Source of the DNA: Limnovirga soli
GTDB taxonomy: Bacteria > Bacteroidota > Bacteroidia > Chitinophagales > Chitinophagaceae
Assembly (NCBI RefSeq): GCF_013106755.1
Contig: NZ_WHPF01000014.1
Location: 62,001 to 126,000 of the forward strand
Reading direction: 5' to 3'
DNA length: 64,000 nucleotides
The position numbers and the translations under genes were made by a program. The notes beneath the pieces were generated by a model that ran no database searches, was not told the origin of the DNA, and was given only the letters and a program-made list of their open reading frames with translations. This document shows, one piece after another, positions 26,211-35,541 of this stretch; the first letter of the stretch is position 1, and every line of letters begins with the position of its first letter.

Positions 26211-26255
26211 TAGTATAAATATACTATAATTGTAAAAAATAGTATAAATATACTA
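26211..26255. promoter_or_regulatory. Twin operator, two copies of TAGTATAAATATACTA
   Basis: The palindrome occurs at 26211-26226 and again, identical, at 26240-26255, centre to centre 29 bp, about 20-65 bp upstream of the satD start. Each has 6-bp perfect arms TAGTAT and ATACTA. Binding by the HTH of SatD is inference from position. Confidence 0.75.
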
Positions 26256-26296
26256 TAATATATGAATATAGTTCTTTAGAGCTATATTTATTTAGT

Positions 26297-27088
26297 TTAG
26301 GCAATTTCGGTCCAGGTATGATCGGCAAGGAGTTTTACAGATGCTATAAAGTTTTTAAAGGGGCTGTTGCTACCCCATTCTGCAGGACTTATAAGGGAAA
26401 GCAGATAGGAATTGTCGTGCTTTTCGTACAAGTGATAGGTTTGACCAATAACGGGTTGAAAACTTAGCTTGCTTTGATACACCATTAAGGATAATTCTTT
26501 ACGCTTACGAATTTCCTGTGCCTGGCGGGCCAGTAATTCAATCTGTTGCTTTATTTGATCCAGGTGCATATTGGTTTGCTCTTCCATGGCAAGTAAGGCA
26601 TTATGTTTTATCAAGCCTTCTTCAGTGGGTTTGATGGCTACACTACCTACAGAGGATGCATAAGGCAGCACACTTAATTGTTTGTGGTATAACTGCACAT
26701 TGGTAAATGCATTATGGTCTGGTGTAAAGCCTTTTTGCGTAACTTTTAAATAGCCGTTAGGTTCTATTGAATGCTGTACTTCCAATACCACTTTATCGTC
26801 TTTAATAAATTGGGAGCTAATGAGGGAAGCATTTACAATTGTGGTAACCAAAACATCTGCCAATACATTATTTTCAAATAGGTGAGGATTACCATCGGGT
26901 ATGGTAACATATTGGCTGTAAAAAGCCTGATTATCTAAGGATATCCAGTTGATGCTGATGGATAGTTGCGTGCCGTTGCCAATACTTTCAATTTTATAAA
27001 AACCAGATTTAGGGGCAGCTTCAAACTCGTAATTGCATTTTTCGGGGAAGAGTTGCCATGATGCTAAAAAATTATATGCTTGTACCAT
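26297..27088 (-). CDS. Hypothetical protein (beta-rich, with C-terminal DUF2452-like helical part)
   Basis: A 263-residue protein from the ATG at 27088. The frame extends upstream to 27190, but that extension reads LYLRRTLQG, which is translation of the family 1 repeat, so it is not part of the gene. The first 130 residues are beta-rich and lipocalin-like in feel (ASWQLFPEKCNYEFEAAPKS); the rest contains a helix with QIKQQIELLARQAQEIRKRK and a beta end (FQPVIGQTYHLYEKHDNSYL, LSLISPAEWG). The latter is typical of a family of conserved Bacteroidota proteins annotated DUF2452, so this gene may combine two domains. The name is from memory. Confidence 0.6.
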   Translation of the reverse strand: MVQAYNFLASWQLFPEKCNYEFEAAPKSGFYKIESIGNGTQLSISINWISLDNQAFYSQYVTIPDGNPHLFENNVLADVLVTTIVNASLISSQFIKDDKVVLEVQHSIEPNGYLKVTQKGFTPDHNAFTNVQLYHKQLSVLPYASSVGSVAIKPTEEGLIKHNALLAMEEQTNMHLDQIKQQIELLARQAQEIRKRKELSLMVYQSKLSFQPVIGQTYHLYEKHDNSYLLSLISPAEWGSNSPFKNFIASVKLLADHTWTEIA

Positions 27089-27154
27089 AGTTATTATAGA
27101 AAATGTAGAACCCGATTGAAACAAAACCTGCAGCCGAATGTGTTGCTGGCCCTG

Positions 27155-27169
27155 AAGAGTGCGACGCAA
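27155..27169 (-). repeat. Dispersed repeat family 1, variant ending in CAGGGCC
   Basis: On the minus strand CTTTACTTGCGTCGCACTCT is followed by TCAGGGCC. The same variant tail is found at 48850. It lies just upstream of the hypothetical gene starting at 27088. Confidence 0.75.
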
Positions 27170-27259
27170 GTAAAGCCGATTAGTGCACAAAAGCCGGGTT
27201 ACAAAATAATTGCCTACTTATTACAATATATAAGTGTAAAGGTTTTATTGGGTGGACAT

Positions 27260-27296
27260 AAAAAAGGGAATTCTGTAATACAGAACTCCCCTTTCA
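27260..27296 (-). terminator. Rho-independent terminator of the DUF2911 gene
   Basis: On the minus strand GGGGAGTTCTGTATTACAGA and ATTCCC form a hairpin followed by TTTTTTAT, 17 bases beyond the stop codon. Confidence 0.85.
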
Positions 27297-27312
27297 AAGT
27301 ATGATATACAAA

Positions 27313-27843
27313 TTATTTTACATTAAAATCTACCTGCAAGGTTGCCCAGTTAAGGCTTACTTTACCAGCTTTGCTGATGGTATAGGTTAGTCTTTCTACA
27401 GAAGTAGCGCTGGTACCTGCTTTAACTTTAACCTGCAAAGCATCGTTGGCTTTGTTTTTATCGTAATCGTAAGCGCCCCAGGTATCCCAGGTTTTATTGA
27501 AGATAAGGGTCCACTCGTTGCCATTAGCAATAGTGAAAAAAGCATATTTGCCGGCGGGCAATGCTTTGCCTTCTACCATTATAGCTTTATTTACCTCAAA
27601 CACAGTGGCTTCATTTGCACCTGCACGCCAAATTTGACCATCTTTAGGTTCTATATCTTTACCAATTACCCTGCCTTTTAATGCTGGCTGGCTATAATTG
27701 ATGGTAATAGTTGCACCACTGGCAATGGTTTGAGTGGCAATTGCGGGTGGACTTGGCCTTTTAGATTTATCATCTTGTGCACAGGCACTAAAAGTGCTAA
27801 AAAGTACAGCAGTAAATGCTGTAAGCATAAATACTTTTTTCAT
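27313..27843 (-). CDS. DUF2911 domain protein, exported (probable lipoprotein)
   Basis: A 176-residue protein. The N-terminus has a hydrophobic signal followed by TFSACAQDD, where the Cys can be a lipobox Cys. The body matches DUF2911: TITINYSQPALKGRVIGKDI, WRAGANEATVFEVNK, GKALPAGKYAFFTIANGNEW and NKTWDTWGAYDY. The function of the family is unknown. It has its own terminator. Confidence 0.92.
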   Translation of the reverse strand: MKKVFMLTAFTAVLFSTFSACAQDDKSKRPSPPAIATQTIASGATITINYSQPALKGRVIGKDIEPKDGQIWRAGANEATVFEVNKAIMVEGKALPAGKYAFFTIANGNEWTLIFNKTWDTWGAYDYDKNKANDALQVKVKAGTSATSVERLTYTISKAGKVSLNWATLQVDFNVK

Positions 27844-28009
27844 GGCTTTAATTTTTGTTTTTAACGTAATTGACAGTATTAAGATTTAAATTTTTATTTA
27901 TAGTATAAACAGTTGACAATAATATTATTTACCAGTGAAGTGAATATACAGCATTACACAGGCAATAAAGCGTTAATAAATTACATCAGTAAATAATACC
28001 TCTGCCATT

Positions 28010-29299
28010 TTAGCGGTATAACACCTGTACGGTATCTTTTGTTTGTTGCCTTAAAACCACTTCTTTGCCTGTAAGCATAGTATTGAGCAAATCGATATTA
28101 AAGTGACGGATGGTGAGCAAACTTAAGCCTTTCTCTACCTGAATATCAAAAATGCTACCGGCATCTGCCGCCAGTTGATCTATTTTCTCGGCTTTATCAT
28201 CCAAACAAATTTGTACACTAATGGCACCTGTTTGTATAAGTGTTGGCCTTATTTTTCTATGACCAAAAATTTCGTATAAAAGACTCATGGGCTTCTCGCC
28301 AACAAAGGAAAAATCCTGACTATGTAAATGTATTAAGGCCTGATTTTGTTTGATGATAACAATCGGTGGTAAATTTTTTACCTGCTTTTTATAAATAGTA
28401 GTGCCGGGTAAACCAGCATCCAAAAAGCATTTCACATGCAGGGGAATGCCTTTATTCTGCAGGGGCTTGATTGTTTTTGGATGTATTACCTGTGCACCAT
28501 AGTAGGCCATTTCAATTACTTCATCAAAACTCAGTTCATTAATTAGTTGTGCATCTGCAAACTGTTTGGGGTCGGCACTCATTACGCCTTCCACATCTTT
28601 CCAAATGGTTAAGCTTTCGGCATTTAATAAATTGGCAAAAATGGCTGCCGTAAAATCACTGCCTTCACGCCCAAGTGTGGTACTTTCATTTTCATCAGTA
28701 GATCCAATAAACCCCTGGGTAATACGAATTAATGGATTTTCTTTTTGATTTGGAGTACCCATAGCCGGTTGCCAGCTTTGTTGCATTGCAGTTACTTTGG
28801 CGGCGGAGTATTCCCAATCAATAGTAGCATCCCTAAAATTATCATCGGTTCTGATTATATCCCGTACATCAAGCCAGCTATTGTACACCTTGAATTCGTT
28901 TAAGTAATGGCTAATAATACAGGTGCTAAACAATTCGCCCATACAAACAATCTGATCATAATAATAATCAAATTCCCGTACCGGTTTATCGTGCAACAGC
29001 CATTCTACCTCGGTAAAAAAATCGTTCAGTTGGGCCAGGCAAGCATTAAAATGGGTTACCAATATATATTTAGCCGTGGTTAAATGTTGTTTTTTAATGC
29101 CGTCGAAAAGGTGCAGGGCTTCCTTTGTATTACCAGCAAAAAAAGCTTCTGTTACTTTTTCAAGGGCATTGGTGGTTTTACCCATGGCAGAAATAATAAT
29201 CATCAACTGGTCTCCATCAAAACCTTGTAGCAGGTTTCTTAAATTTTCTATACGCTCAATACTACTTACACTTGCACCACCAAACTTAAAAACTTTCAT
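28010..29299 (-). CDS. Aspartate kinase (monofunctional)
   Basis: A 429-residue amino acid kinase, first step of lysine, threonine and methionine synthesis. VFKFGGASVSS at residues 3-13 is the ATP/aspartate-binding N-terminus, followed later by FIGSTDENESTTLGREGSDF (the substrate-binding region) and EVIEMAYYGAQVIHPKTIKP near residue 270. A C-terminal ACT-like regulatory part follows (SFVGEKPMSLLYEIFG and ISVQICLDD). There is no homoserine dehydrogenase domain fused. It stands alone, without other lysine-pathway genes nearby. Confidence 0.92.
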   Translation of the reverse strand: MKVFKFGGASVSSIERIENLRNLLQGFDGDQLMIIISAMGKTTNALEKVTEAFFAGNTKEALHLFDGIKKQHLTTAKYILVTHFNACLAQLNDFFTEVEWLLHDKPVREFDYYYDQIVCMGELFSTCIISHYLNEFKVYNSWLDVRDIIRTDDNFRDATIDWEYSAAKVTAMQQSWQPAMGTPNQKENPLIRITQGFIGSTDENESTTLGREGSDFTAAIFANLLNAESLTIWKDVEGVMSADPKQFADAQLINELSFDEVIEMAYYGAQVIHPKTIKPLQNKGIPLHVKCFLDAGLPGTTIYKKQVKNLPPIVIIKQNQALIHLHSQDFSFVGEKPMSLLYEIFGHRKIRPTLIQTGAISVQICLDDKAEKIDQLAADAGSIFDIQVEKGLSLLTIRHFNIDLLNTMLTGKEVVLRQQTKDTVQVLYR

Positions 29300-29525
29300 A
29301 CAAATATTTTGAAATCAATCAATAGTCATGTTTAAACAAAGATAACAGTAAAGGGAACTAATTTACTTACACATTGCGTTGATATTTTTACCAGCCATGC
29401 CTCAATTTTTTATAAAACGATGCAGCGCATGGCAATTAACAAATGTTACCCTAAAACAAATGGACCTGCAAATACATGTTTTTATTTCAACATTATAAAT
29501 ATTGATTATTTTACGAAAAAAAACA

Positions 29526-29804
29526 ATGCGCCTGCTGGTTTTATTACAAAGAATGGCTTTTTTATGTAACCTGCTTTTTCTTGTTTGCGTGATAATTATG
29601 TATTCGCAAAATTTCATCAGCAGCAAAGAGTTGCAGAGCTATATTATTATCCTGGGATTTGTTGTTTCATTTTTGCTTAATGTAATTGTGAACATATGGG
29701 AAGCGATTTTGTTGTTAAACCGAAAAAAATCGGCTACGCCTTCCTGGCTGCGCGCCTCTGCATTTATATTCATTATTGTACAAATCATATTTCACGCTAT
29801 ATAA
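29526..29804 (+). CDS. Small membrane protein upstream of the queuosine-precursor transporter
   Basis: A 92-residue protein with three hydrophobic segments (near residues 9-28, 38-60 and 75-91). I use the ATG at 29526; the frame opens earlier at 29502. Its stop lies three bases before the start of the transporter gene, so the two are very likely co-transcribed. The family is not recognised. Confidence 0.65.
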   Translation: MRLLVLLQRMAFLCNLLFLVCVIIMYSQNFISSKELQSYIIILGFVVSFLLNVIVNIWEAILLLNRKKSATPSWLRASAFIFIIVQIIFHAI

Positions 29805-29807
29805 CAT

Positions 29808-30617
29808 ATGATACATAATATTCTAAAAGACAAACCCACCAAGCTTTTCCTTGGTTTTACCGCGTTTTTTGTGGCCAATGCGCTAATTGCGGAATGTATT
29901 GGCGGCAAAATATTCTCCCTGGAGAAATTGTTGGGTTTTGCACCTGCCAACTTTACGCTTTTTGGGCAAAGCGGTTTAGCTTTTAACCTTACCTGCGGCG
30001 TATTGCTATGGCCTATTGAGTTTATTATGACGGATATTGTGAATGAGTATTTTGGCCCCAAAGCCGTTCGCCGTATTAGCTATACCGCTGTTATACTTAT
30101 TACTTATGCTTTTGTTATGTTTTATTCCAGCATACACATTCCACCGGCAGATTTTTGGATTGGAACCAAAACAGATAGTGGCATACCCAATATGCAGGAT
30201 GCATATAATGGAATTTTTGGACAGGGCATGTGGATTATACTTGGCAGCCTGGTAGCATTTTTAGTAAGCCAGATTGTAGACGTAACCGTTTTTCATAAAA
30301 TAAAAAAAATAACCGGTGAAAAAAAGATATGGTTAAGGGCCACCGGCTCAACGCTGGTATCACAACTGGTAGATAGTTATATTGTGCTTATCATAGCATT
30401 TAAATTAGGTAATAACTGGAGTTGGCCGCAGGTACTGGCTATTGGCATGATGAATTATTGCTATAAGTTTATTATGGCCATTGTATTAACACCGGTTATT
30501 TACCTGGTAGAAAAGCAGATAGAAAAATATGTAGGTAACGATACTGCCCGCAAAATGAAACTGGCGGCCATGGGGCAGGAAGAGGATGAATTAGTAAATA
30601 TACCTACAGCAGGTTAG
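29808..30617 (+). CDS. yhhQ: Queuosine precursor transporter (YhhQ/VUT family)
   Basis: A 269-residue inner-membrane protein. Landmarks are FFVANALIAECIGGKIFSL, TCGVLLWPIEFIMTDIVNEY, FGPKAVRRISYTAV, and the later segment VAFLVSQIVDVTVFHKIKK with WLRATGSTLVSQLVDSYIVL; these are typical of the VUT_1 family. It imports a precursor of the modified tRNA base queuosine (preQ0/preQ1). It is longer than the E. coli protein because of an inserted loop carrying PPADFWIGTKTDSG. The small membrane protein directly upstream may be a partner. Confidence 0.9.
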   Translation: MIHNILKDKPTKLFLGFTAFFVANALIAECIGGKIFSLEKLLGFAPANFTLFGQSGLAFNLTCGVLLWPIEFIMTDIVNEYFGPKAVRRISYTAVILITYAFVMFYSSIHIPPADFWIGTKTDSGIPNMQDAYNGIFGQGMWIILGSLVAFLVSQIVDVTVFHKIKKITGEKKIWLRATGSTLVSQLVDSYIVLIIAFKLGNNWSWPQVLAIGMMNYCYKFIMAIVLTPVIYLVEKQIEKYVGNDTARKMKLAAMGQEEDELVNIPTAG

Positions 30618-31106
30618 CTATACTGTTGCTGTCTTTAGCATGTTTACTACAATTTTATCAATAGGTAACGATACTGCATTGGCAGTAAACTCGTTCCAGC
30701 TAAGCCAGCGCAACACTTCGCTCTGGCCCATAGGATCGGCCACCTGGGCGGGTGTAAAATCAAATGGTGTTGTTTTTATGGGTAAACCAGCAAGGGCTTC
30801 CATATTATTGGGCTGTACAAAATAATAGATAGATACAATCTGATCGGTATTTTTAAACGCCGACACCTGAAAATAATCGGTGGTATATATATGTGCACCA
30901 ACCGTTACATCCAACCCGGTTTCTTCCATAAATTCCCTTTTCAGGCAGTCACGGGTACCTTCGCCTAATTCCATACCACCGCCGGGAAACTTGGTAAAAT
31001 AATCTCCGCGAATATATTCATCGCTTACCAGTACACGTTGTTCATTGTCTTGTAAAATACCATAAACCCTAATGGTAAACTTGGTAATATTTGGCGGCAA
31101 TTGCAT
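30618..31106 (-). CDS. NUDIX hydrolase
   Basis: A 162-residue protein. The NUDIX box is complete from GGGMELGEGTRDCLKREF to MEETGLDV (residues 41-66), with the REFMEE core holding the metal-binding glutamates. The rest is a standard NUDIX fold. It probably hydrolyses a nucleoside diphosphate derivative; the substrate cannot be read from sequence. Its stop is directly next to that of the convergent transporter gene. Confidence 0.9.
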   Translation of the reverse strand: MQLPPNITKFTIRVYGILQDNEQRVLVSDEYIRGDYFTKFPGGGMELGEGTRDCLKREFMEETGLDVTVGAHIYTTDYFQVSAFKNTDQIVSIYYFVQPNNMEALAGLPIKTTPFDFTPAQVADPMGQSEVLRWLSWNEFTANAVSLPIDKIVVNMLKTATV

Positions 31107-31182
31107 AACTCTGGTTTTTATTTAGTGCGAATATGCACAATAATTTTTATGCACCCAACTTAAACACTTTGGGCATCGCCGC

Positions 31183-31201
31183 TTGCGTCGCACTCTTGTA
31201 C
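31183..31201 (+). repeat. Dispersed repeat family 1
   Basis: The core reads TTGCGTCGCACTCTTGTAC and is followed by GTTCTGTTGTAATGGCAGCA, similar to the downstream half of other copies. Confidence 0.85.
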
Positions 31202-31295
31202 GTTCTGTTGTAATGGCAGCAATAAGTAATGCGGATAAAATGGCCTTTATACAATTACTTATGGCGTATAAAAATACATTCACTCCATATATTTT

Positions 31296-31343
31296 GCCGC
31301 CATGAAAGAGGAACCCTGAACCGAGCGTGGCAAGAGCAGCTGC
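31296..31343 (+). repeat. Family 3 repeat (core TGAACCGAGCGTGGCAAG)
   Basis: GCCGCCATGAAAGAGGAACC is followed by CTGAACCGAGCGTGGCAAGA and GCAGCTGC. The copy at 40707-40754 matches at most positions. Both lie 15-100 bp downstream of a family 1 repeat. Confidence 0.75.
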
Positions 31344-31412
31344 ATAAAGCTTCTTTGCCGACTACCAAAAATGGTATTTCCTTGATAACCATTGGTGCAT
31401 AATGGCATAAAA

Positions 31413-31432
31413 AAAGCTGCAAAAGCAGCTTT
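31413..31432 (-). terminator. Rho-independent terminator of the desaturase gene
   Basis: On the minus strand AAAGCTGC, a TTTT loop and GCAGCTTT are followed by TTTTATG. It lies 8 bases after the stop codon. Confidence 0.85.
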
Positions 31433-31439
31433 GGTATTT

Positions 31440-32414
31440 TTATTTTATCCAGTTAAACTCGTAAGGTATTGGCGCTTTTAAATTACGTTCGGCCACTTTT
31501 CTAAACCTGTCGGGTAATGCCATCAGGTAATCTCTGGCTTTTTCTGCAGCATCGTTAATACCGGTAATGTCTGCAATTTTCCAATCTACAATCAACGAAT
31601 CCATAATGTCGGTATAATCAATAGTAGTATAAACGCCCAGCCTTTGTGCTGCATCGCTAAAATGAGTAAAAGCAGAACCAATTTTTTCGCCGCTTTGCCT
31701 TAAAAAATGGGCAGGCATTACAATTTTTTTACGCATCATATCTTCAAAAGCCAGCATCATTTCGCTGGGATCTATCTCAAATATTTTGCTAATGAAACTT
31801 TTGTATGCCTTGGCATGGCGCATTTCGTCTGAGGCAATAACGCCGCATATTTTAGACAATTGATTATTGCCATATTGTTTGGCCAGCGTAGCTGTTCGGC
31901 GGTGAGAAATATTGGTAGCCAACTCCTGAAAAGAGGTGTATACAAAGTTTCTGTATGGGTCCCTTGCAGCACCAATTTGCATACCATCGGCAATTAAGTA
32001 TTGGGTACTTATTTCCATTTGGCGCATATTAATACGGCCGCTTAGGTATAGGTATTTGTTCAGTAAGTCTCCATGGCGGTTTTCCTCTGCTGTCCATAAA
32101 CGCATCCAACGGCTCCAGCCTTCGGGTTTAAGTTTATCGATGCCTTCAATATCAGTAAGCCAGGTTTCGTAAGTGGGTAATGCTTCTTCGGTAATAACGT
32201 CTCCAACTAAAACAGCGAGATAATCGTAGGGAAGCTCACGGCATTGGGCCTGCAATTCTTTTATATCCTCGCTAAAATTCTCACTGGTACTCTCTGGCAA
32301 CAAATCACTAGGCTGCCAGTTAATTTCAGGTGTTTTAAGAAACTCATTTACAATTCCTTCCATATCTTTTTCCAGGAACTGCATTACTTCAAGACGTACA
32401 TTTTTTACATTCAT
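31440..32414 (-). CDS. Acyl-ACP desaturase (stearoyl-ACP 9-desaturase-like)
   Basis: A 324-residue soluble di-iron protein. The two iron-binding ExxH helices are TAEENRHGDLL (Glu111, His114) and ASDEMRHAKAY (Glu197, His200), as in FA_desaturase_2. It introduces a double bond into acyl-ACP chains. Family length is about 320-360 residues, so the gene is complete. It is a single-gene unit with a terminator right behind it. Confidence 0.92.
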   Translation of the reverse strand: MNVKNVRLEVMQFLEKDMEGIVNEFLKTPEINWQPSDLLPESTSENFSEDIKELQAQCRELPYDYLAVLVGDVITEEALPTYETWLTDIEGIDKLKPEGWSRWMRLWTAEENRHGDLLNKYLYLSGRINMRQMEISTQYLIADGMQIGAARDPYRNFVYTSFQELATNISHRRTATLAKQYGNNQLSKICGVIASDEMRHAKAYKSFISKIFEIDPSEMMLAFEDMMRKKIVMPAHFLRQSGEKIGSAFTHFSDAAQRLGVYTTIDYTDIMDSLIVDWKIADITGINDAAEKARDYLMALPDRFRKVAERNLKAPIPYEFNWIK

Positions 32415-32711
32415 AACTTAAACAGCAGGTGGGCAAATTGTGTCAAACACACCTATATTTTAGTGCGGCAAATGTAGGCGAATTAGCCCACGTTTACCCA
32501 TTGAGCCCCAATTTCTTATGCTTTTATTTTGCTAACATTTGTTATTGTTTAAGCATTGAATGGTTATATAGGTTATTAATTCACCACAATTACCGGCAAA
32601 GACACTACAGAAGATACCAGCACCATTCATATAAAAAATCTAAAAATCCAGTATACAGATTAAGAATTGAATATTAAAAAGTAGTAATTTGTATGATAAT
32701 CTAACTTTACC

Positions 32712-35072
32712 TTGAAAAGCAGATACCCTTATATTCTATTTTTTGTCCTGTTTTTTGTAACCCGCAATGTTTTTGCCCAACTACCTGTTGCTAGTGCCGT
32801 TGCAGTTAAAGGTCAAATAAACTTAAGCAGCTTTAATTTCACCGATTCGGTTACCCAATTAAACGGAGAATGGAAATTTTATTGGAATCAACTGCTTACC
32901 CCTGCATCCATCGAACATCAAAAAGGTGAATATGTCAATTTCCCTGAGCTATGGAACAATTTGCATACGAAACAACCTATTATTACCCCAGTAGGCTATG
33001 CCACCTATGCTACCAGGGTAATTTTGCCAAAAAATCACCCTGCACTGGCTCTTGATTTACAAGATGTCTACTCCTGTTATAAGTTATTTGTAAACGGTGT
33101 TGTATTTGCCAATGATGGTAACCCCGGCACCAGTAAAACTACCAATACACCTCATTGGAATAATATTGTAAAACCATTGCCAGAAAATACTGATACTCTA
33201 GATCTTGTTTTACAAATTGCCAATTTTAATCATTATAAAGGCGGGCCGGCAAATCCAATAAAAATTGGTAATGTACAGGAACTAATGGGTAATCAAACAA
33301 AATCAATATCGCTGGATTTTTTGCTTACCGGCTGCCTGTTTATGGGTGGTTTATTCTTTTTTGGGTTATTCCTGTATGGTAAGCACGATAAAGCAATATT
33401 ATATTTTTCGCTTTTCTGTATGGTGTATAGTTATAGAATTGTGGGATCAGATCCATATTCCCTGCATGTTTTTTTACCCAATTTACCCTGGTGGTTTACC
33501 ATTCATCTGGAATATTTGTCTTTATACTTTTCTGCGATTTTCTTTTTAAGTTATACCAGGCATTTATATCCTGAGGATACCAACAAAGCCATCATTCATA
33601 TAATGGTTGCAATTGGATTTTTCTTTGTATTAACAACACTCATTTTTACACCTTATATATTTACCCAGTTCATCAATTATTTTTTAATACTTGTATTTAT
33701 ATATATGGCATATGCCCTTTATGTATATACTATTGCCGCAAAAAATAAGCGAACTGGCGCATTTGCCTCGCTTGCCAGTATTCTAATAATGATTAGTGTT
33801 TTTATTACAATCAACCTTCATTATTTTGATATTTTAGGTACTTATTCCTCAGCCATATTGCTGGGTTATATTACTTATTTCTTTTTACAATCGCTTATTC
33901 TCTCTTATCGCTTTGCGCATAGTTTAAAAATGGCTACCGTGCAGGCTGAGAAAGCGTTGCAGGCTAAATCCGAGTTTCTGTCTATCATGTCTCATGAAAT
34001 TAGAACCCCTTTAAATGGCGTAATTGGCATGACGCATTTATTACTAAAAAAAGACCCGAGGGAAGATCAGAAAAAAGAACTGGAAGTAATGTTGTTCTCT
34101 GCCAAAAACCTATTGTCTATCGTTAACGATATTCTTGACTATAATAAAATTGAAGCCGGTAAAATAAAATTCGAGGCAATACCCAGCAACCTTAACATGA
34201 TCGCAGAAAATATAGTTAGGGGCTTTAATGTTTTTGCGCTTGACCAGGGAGTAGACCTGCAATTAAAAAAAGATCCCAAACTGGATGTTACTATCATACT
34301 TGATCCTACCCGCATAACACAGATTATCTCTAATCTGGTGCATAATGCCATTAAATTTACCGAACAAGGAAGCGTTACTGTAGCGCTGGAAGTAAAAGAA
34401 AAAACAAATGAAACCATAACTATCACCATCAGCGTAACAGATACGGGTATTGGTATTTCGCCAGAAAAACAAGCTGCTATTTTTGAACAATTTACACAGG
34501 CCGATTCTACAACAACAAGGGTTTTTGGGGGTACCGGACTTGGTTTATCTATTTGCAAAAATCTGGTAGAAATGCAGGGTAGCAAACTCGAATTAAAAAG
34601 TATACCTGGCCAGGGCTCTAGTTTTTATTTTACCCAAACCTATTTAACCGATGCGCCTATTTTAGATGAAAAAACCGAGCTTAATATAAAAGAACTGGTA
34701 AACAAAACCCCGCTAACCGGCTACCACATGCTATTGGTAGAAGACAATGAATTTAATGTAATGGTAGCACTTAATTTTTTAGAAAACTGGGGAGCAACTG
34801 TTGATGTGGCCGAAAATGGGCAGCTGGCTTTAGACATGTTTAATCCCCAGCAACATAAAATGATTTTGATGGATTTACATATGCCGGTACTGGATGGGTA
34901 TCAGGCCACCATTAAAATAAGATCATCTGGCAGCAAGGTCCCCATTATTGCCTTAACGGCCAGTAGCCAGGGCGACGATAATACCAAAATCAGAGATTGT
35001 GGAGCCAACGATATTGTATTAAAACCATTTGAGCCCGAAGATTTACTGGAAGCCATTCTTAAACACCAATAA
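32712..35072 (+). CDS. Hybrid sensor histidine kinase/response regulator with 7TMR-DISM input
   Basis: A 786-residue protein. It starts with a signal-like segment and an extracellular beta-domain (about residues 25-195, with [12 protein letters not shown] and [17 protein letters not shown]), followed by seven hydrophobic segments (about 200-400) of the 7TMR-DISM kind. Then come a HisKA domain with the phospho-accepting His428 ([17 protein letters not shown]), a HATPase with [11 protein letters not shown] and [14 protein letters not shown], and a receiver with Asp721 ([13 protein letters not shown]) and Lys near VLKPF. The start codon is TTG at 32712: an in-frame TAA at 32697 rules out an earlier start. 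There is no HTH or DNA-binding domain and no separate regulator next to it. Confidence 0.92.
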   Translation: MKSRYPYILFFVLFFVTRNVFAQLPVASAVAVKGQINLSSFNFTDSVTQLNGEWKFYWNQLLTPASIEHQKGEYVNFPELWNNLHTKQPIITPVGYATYATRVILPKNHPALALDLQDVYSCYKLFVNGVVFANDGNPGTSKTTNTPHWNNIVKPLPENTDTLDLVLQIANFNHYKGGPANPIKIGNVQELMGNQTKSISLDFLLTGCLFMGGLFFFGLFLYGKHDKAILYFSLFCMVYSYRIVGSDPYSLHVFLPNLPWWFTIHLEYLSLYFSAIFFLSYTRHLYPEDTNKAIIHIMVAIGFFFVLTTLIFTPYIFTQFINYFLILVFIYMAYALYVYTIAAKNKRTGAFASLASILIMISVFITINLHYFDILGTYSSAILLGYITYFFLQSLILSYRFAHSLKMATVQAEKALQAKSEFLSIMSHEIRTPLNGVIGMTHLLLKKDPREDQKKELEVMLFSAKNLLSIVNDILDYNKIEAGKIKFEAIPSNLNMIAENIVRGFNVFALDQGVDLQLKKDPKLDVTIILDPTRITQIISNLVHNAIKFTEQGSVTVALEVKEKTNETITITISVTDTGIGISPEKQAAIFEQFTQADSTTTRVFGGTGLGLSICKNLVEMQGSKLELKSIPGQGSSFYFTQTYLTDAPILDEKTELNIKELVNKTPLTGYHMLLVEDNEFNVMVALNFLENWGATVDVAENGQLALDMFNPQQHKMILMDLHMPVLDGYQATIKIRSSGSKVPIIALTASSQGDDNTKIRDCGANDIVLKPFEPEDLLEAILKHQ

Positions 35073-35125
35073 CAAAACAGTTTTATTATTTATGAGCCTG
35101 GCAGTTGCACTGCTATGAAGCCCGG

Positions 35126-35144
35126 TTGCGTCGCACAATTGTAC
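35126..35144 (+). repeat. Dispersed repeat family 1
   Basis: The core reads TTGCGTCGCACAATTGTAC, followed by TGTAGTAATGCTGCCCAGCA. It starts 53 bases after the stop of the sensor kinase. Confidence 0.8.
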
Positions 35145-35245
35145 TGTAGTAATGCTGCCCAGCAGAAAATACCAATAACCTTTCCCAAATATTATTTTTA
35201 TATACTATCTTAGTCTGCCAGCCGGTGCCCAATTATTTGCCAAGC

Positions 35246-35264
35246 GCACAAGAGTGCGACGCAA
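35246..35264 (-). repeat. Dispersed repeat family 1 (reverse orientation)
   Basis: The minus strand reads TTGCGTCGCACTCTTGTGC. Together with the forward copy at 35126 it forms an inverted pair about 100 bp apart. Confidence 0.85.
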
Positions 35265-35470
35265 GTAAAGTTGCTGCTTAATCTGTAGCCGGGTACCAAA
35301 ATTTATTTATGTTTTTTATAGGAATAAGCAGCATTGCCGGCTGTAAAGTTGCCCATTTAAATAATTGTTTTACCTGCCATATTTTAACTGCCTTTATTTC
35401 TAACGATTTTATTAAACAGTATGTTTTTTAATTAAACCATATCTTGGCTTTATTAAAAAATTATAAAAAA

Positions 35471-35487
35471 TTGCATTATTAATGCAA
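35471..35487. promoter_or_regulatory. Palindrome TTGCATTATTAATGCAA upstream of the Lrp gene
   Basis: This is a perfect inverted repeat with 8-bp arms around a single T, 55 bp upstream of the Lrp start. A further half site TAATGCA lies at 35528-35534, right before the ATG. Lrp/AsnC regulators commonly control their own gene through such sites; binding here is inference. Confidence 0.6.
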
Positions 35488-35541
35488 AAAATGTAATTTT
35501 AAAGCGTTTTTATACAGTATTTGTAATTTAATGCAATAATA

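Larger units (their letters stand above)
31107..31439. other. Gap with family 1 and family 3 repeats and a terminator
   Basis: A 333-bp stretch containing the family 1 repeat at 31183, the family 3 repeat at 31296 and the desaturase terminator at 31413. No gene is seen. Confidence 0.6.
35073..35541. other. Gap with two family 1 repeats and the Lrp control region
   Basis: A 469-bp stretch. It contains one forward and one reverse family 1 repeat (35126 and 35246), which face each other, and near its right end the palindrome at 35471. No gene is seen. Confidence 0.6.

Noticed and set aside
29402-29626. 74-codon minus-strand frame
   Set aside because: It overlaps the start of the small membrane protein gene and has no recognisable features.
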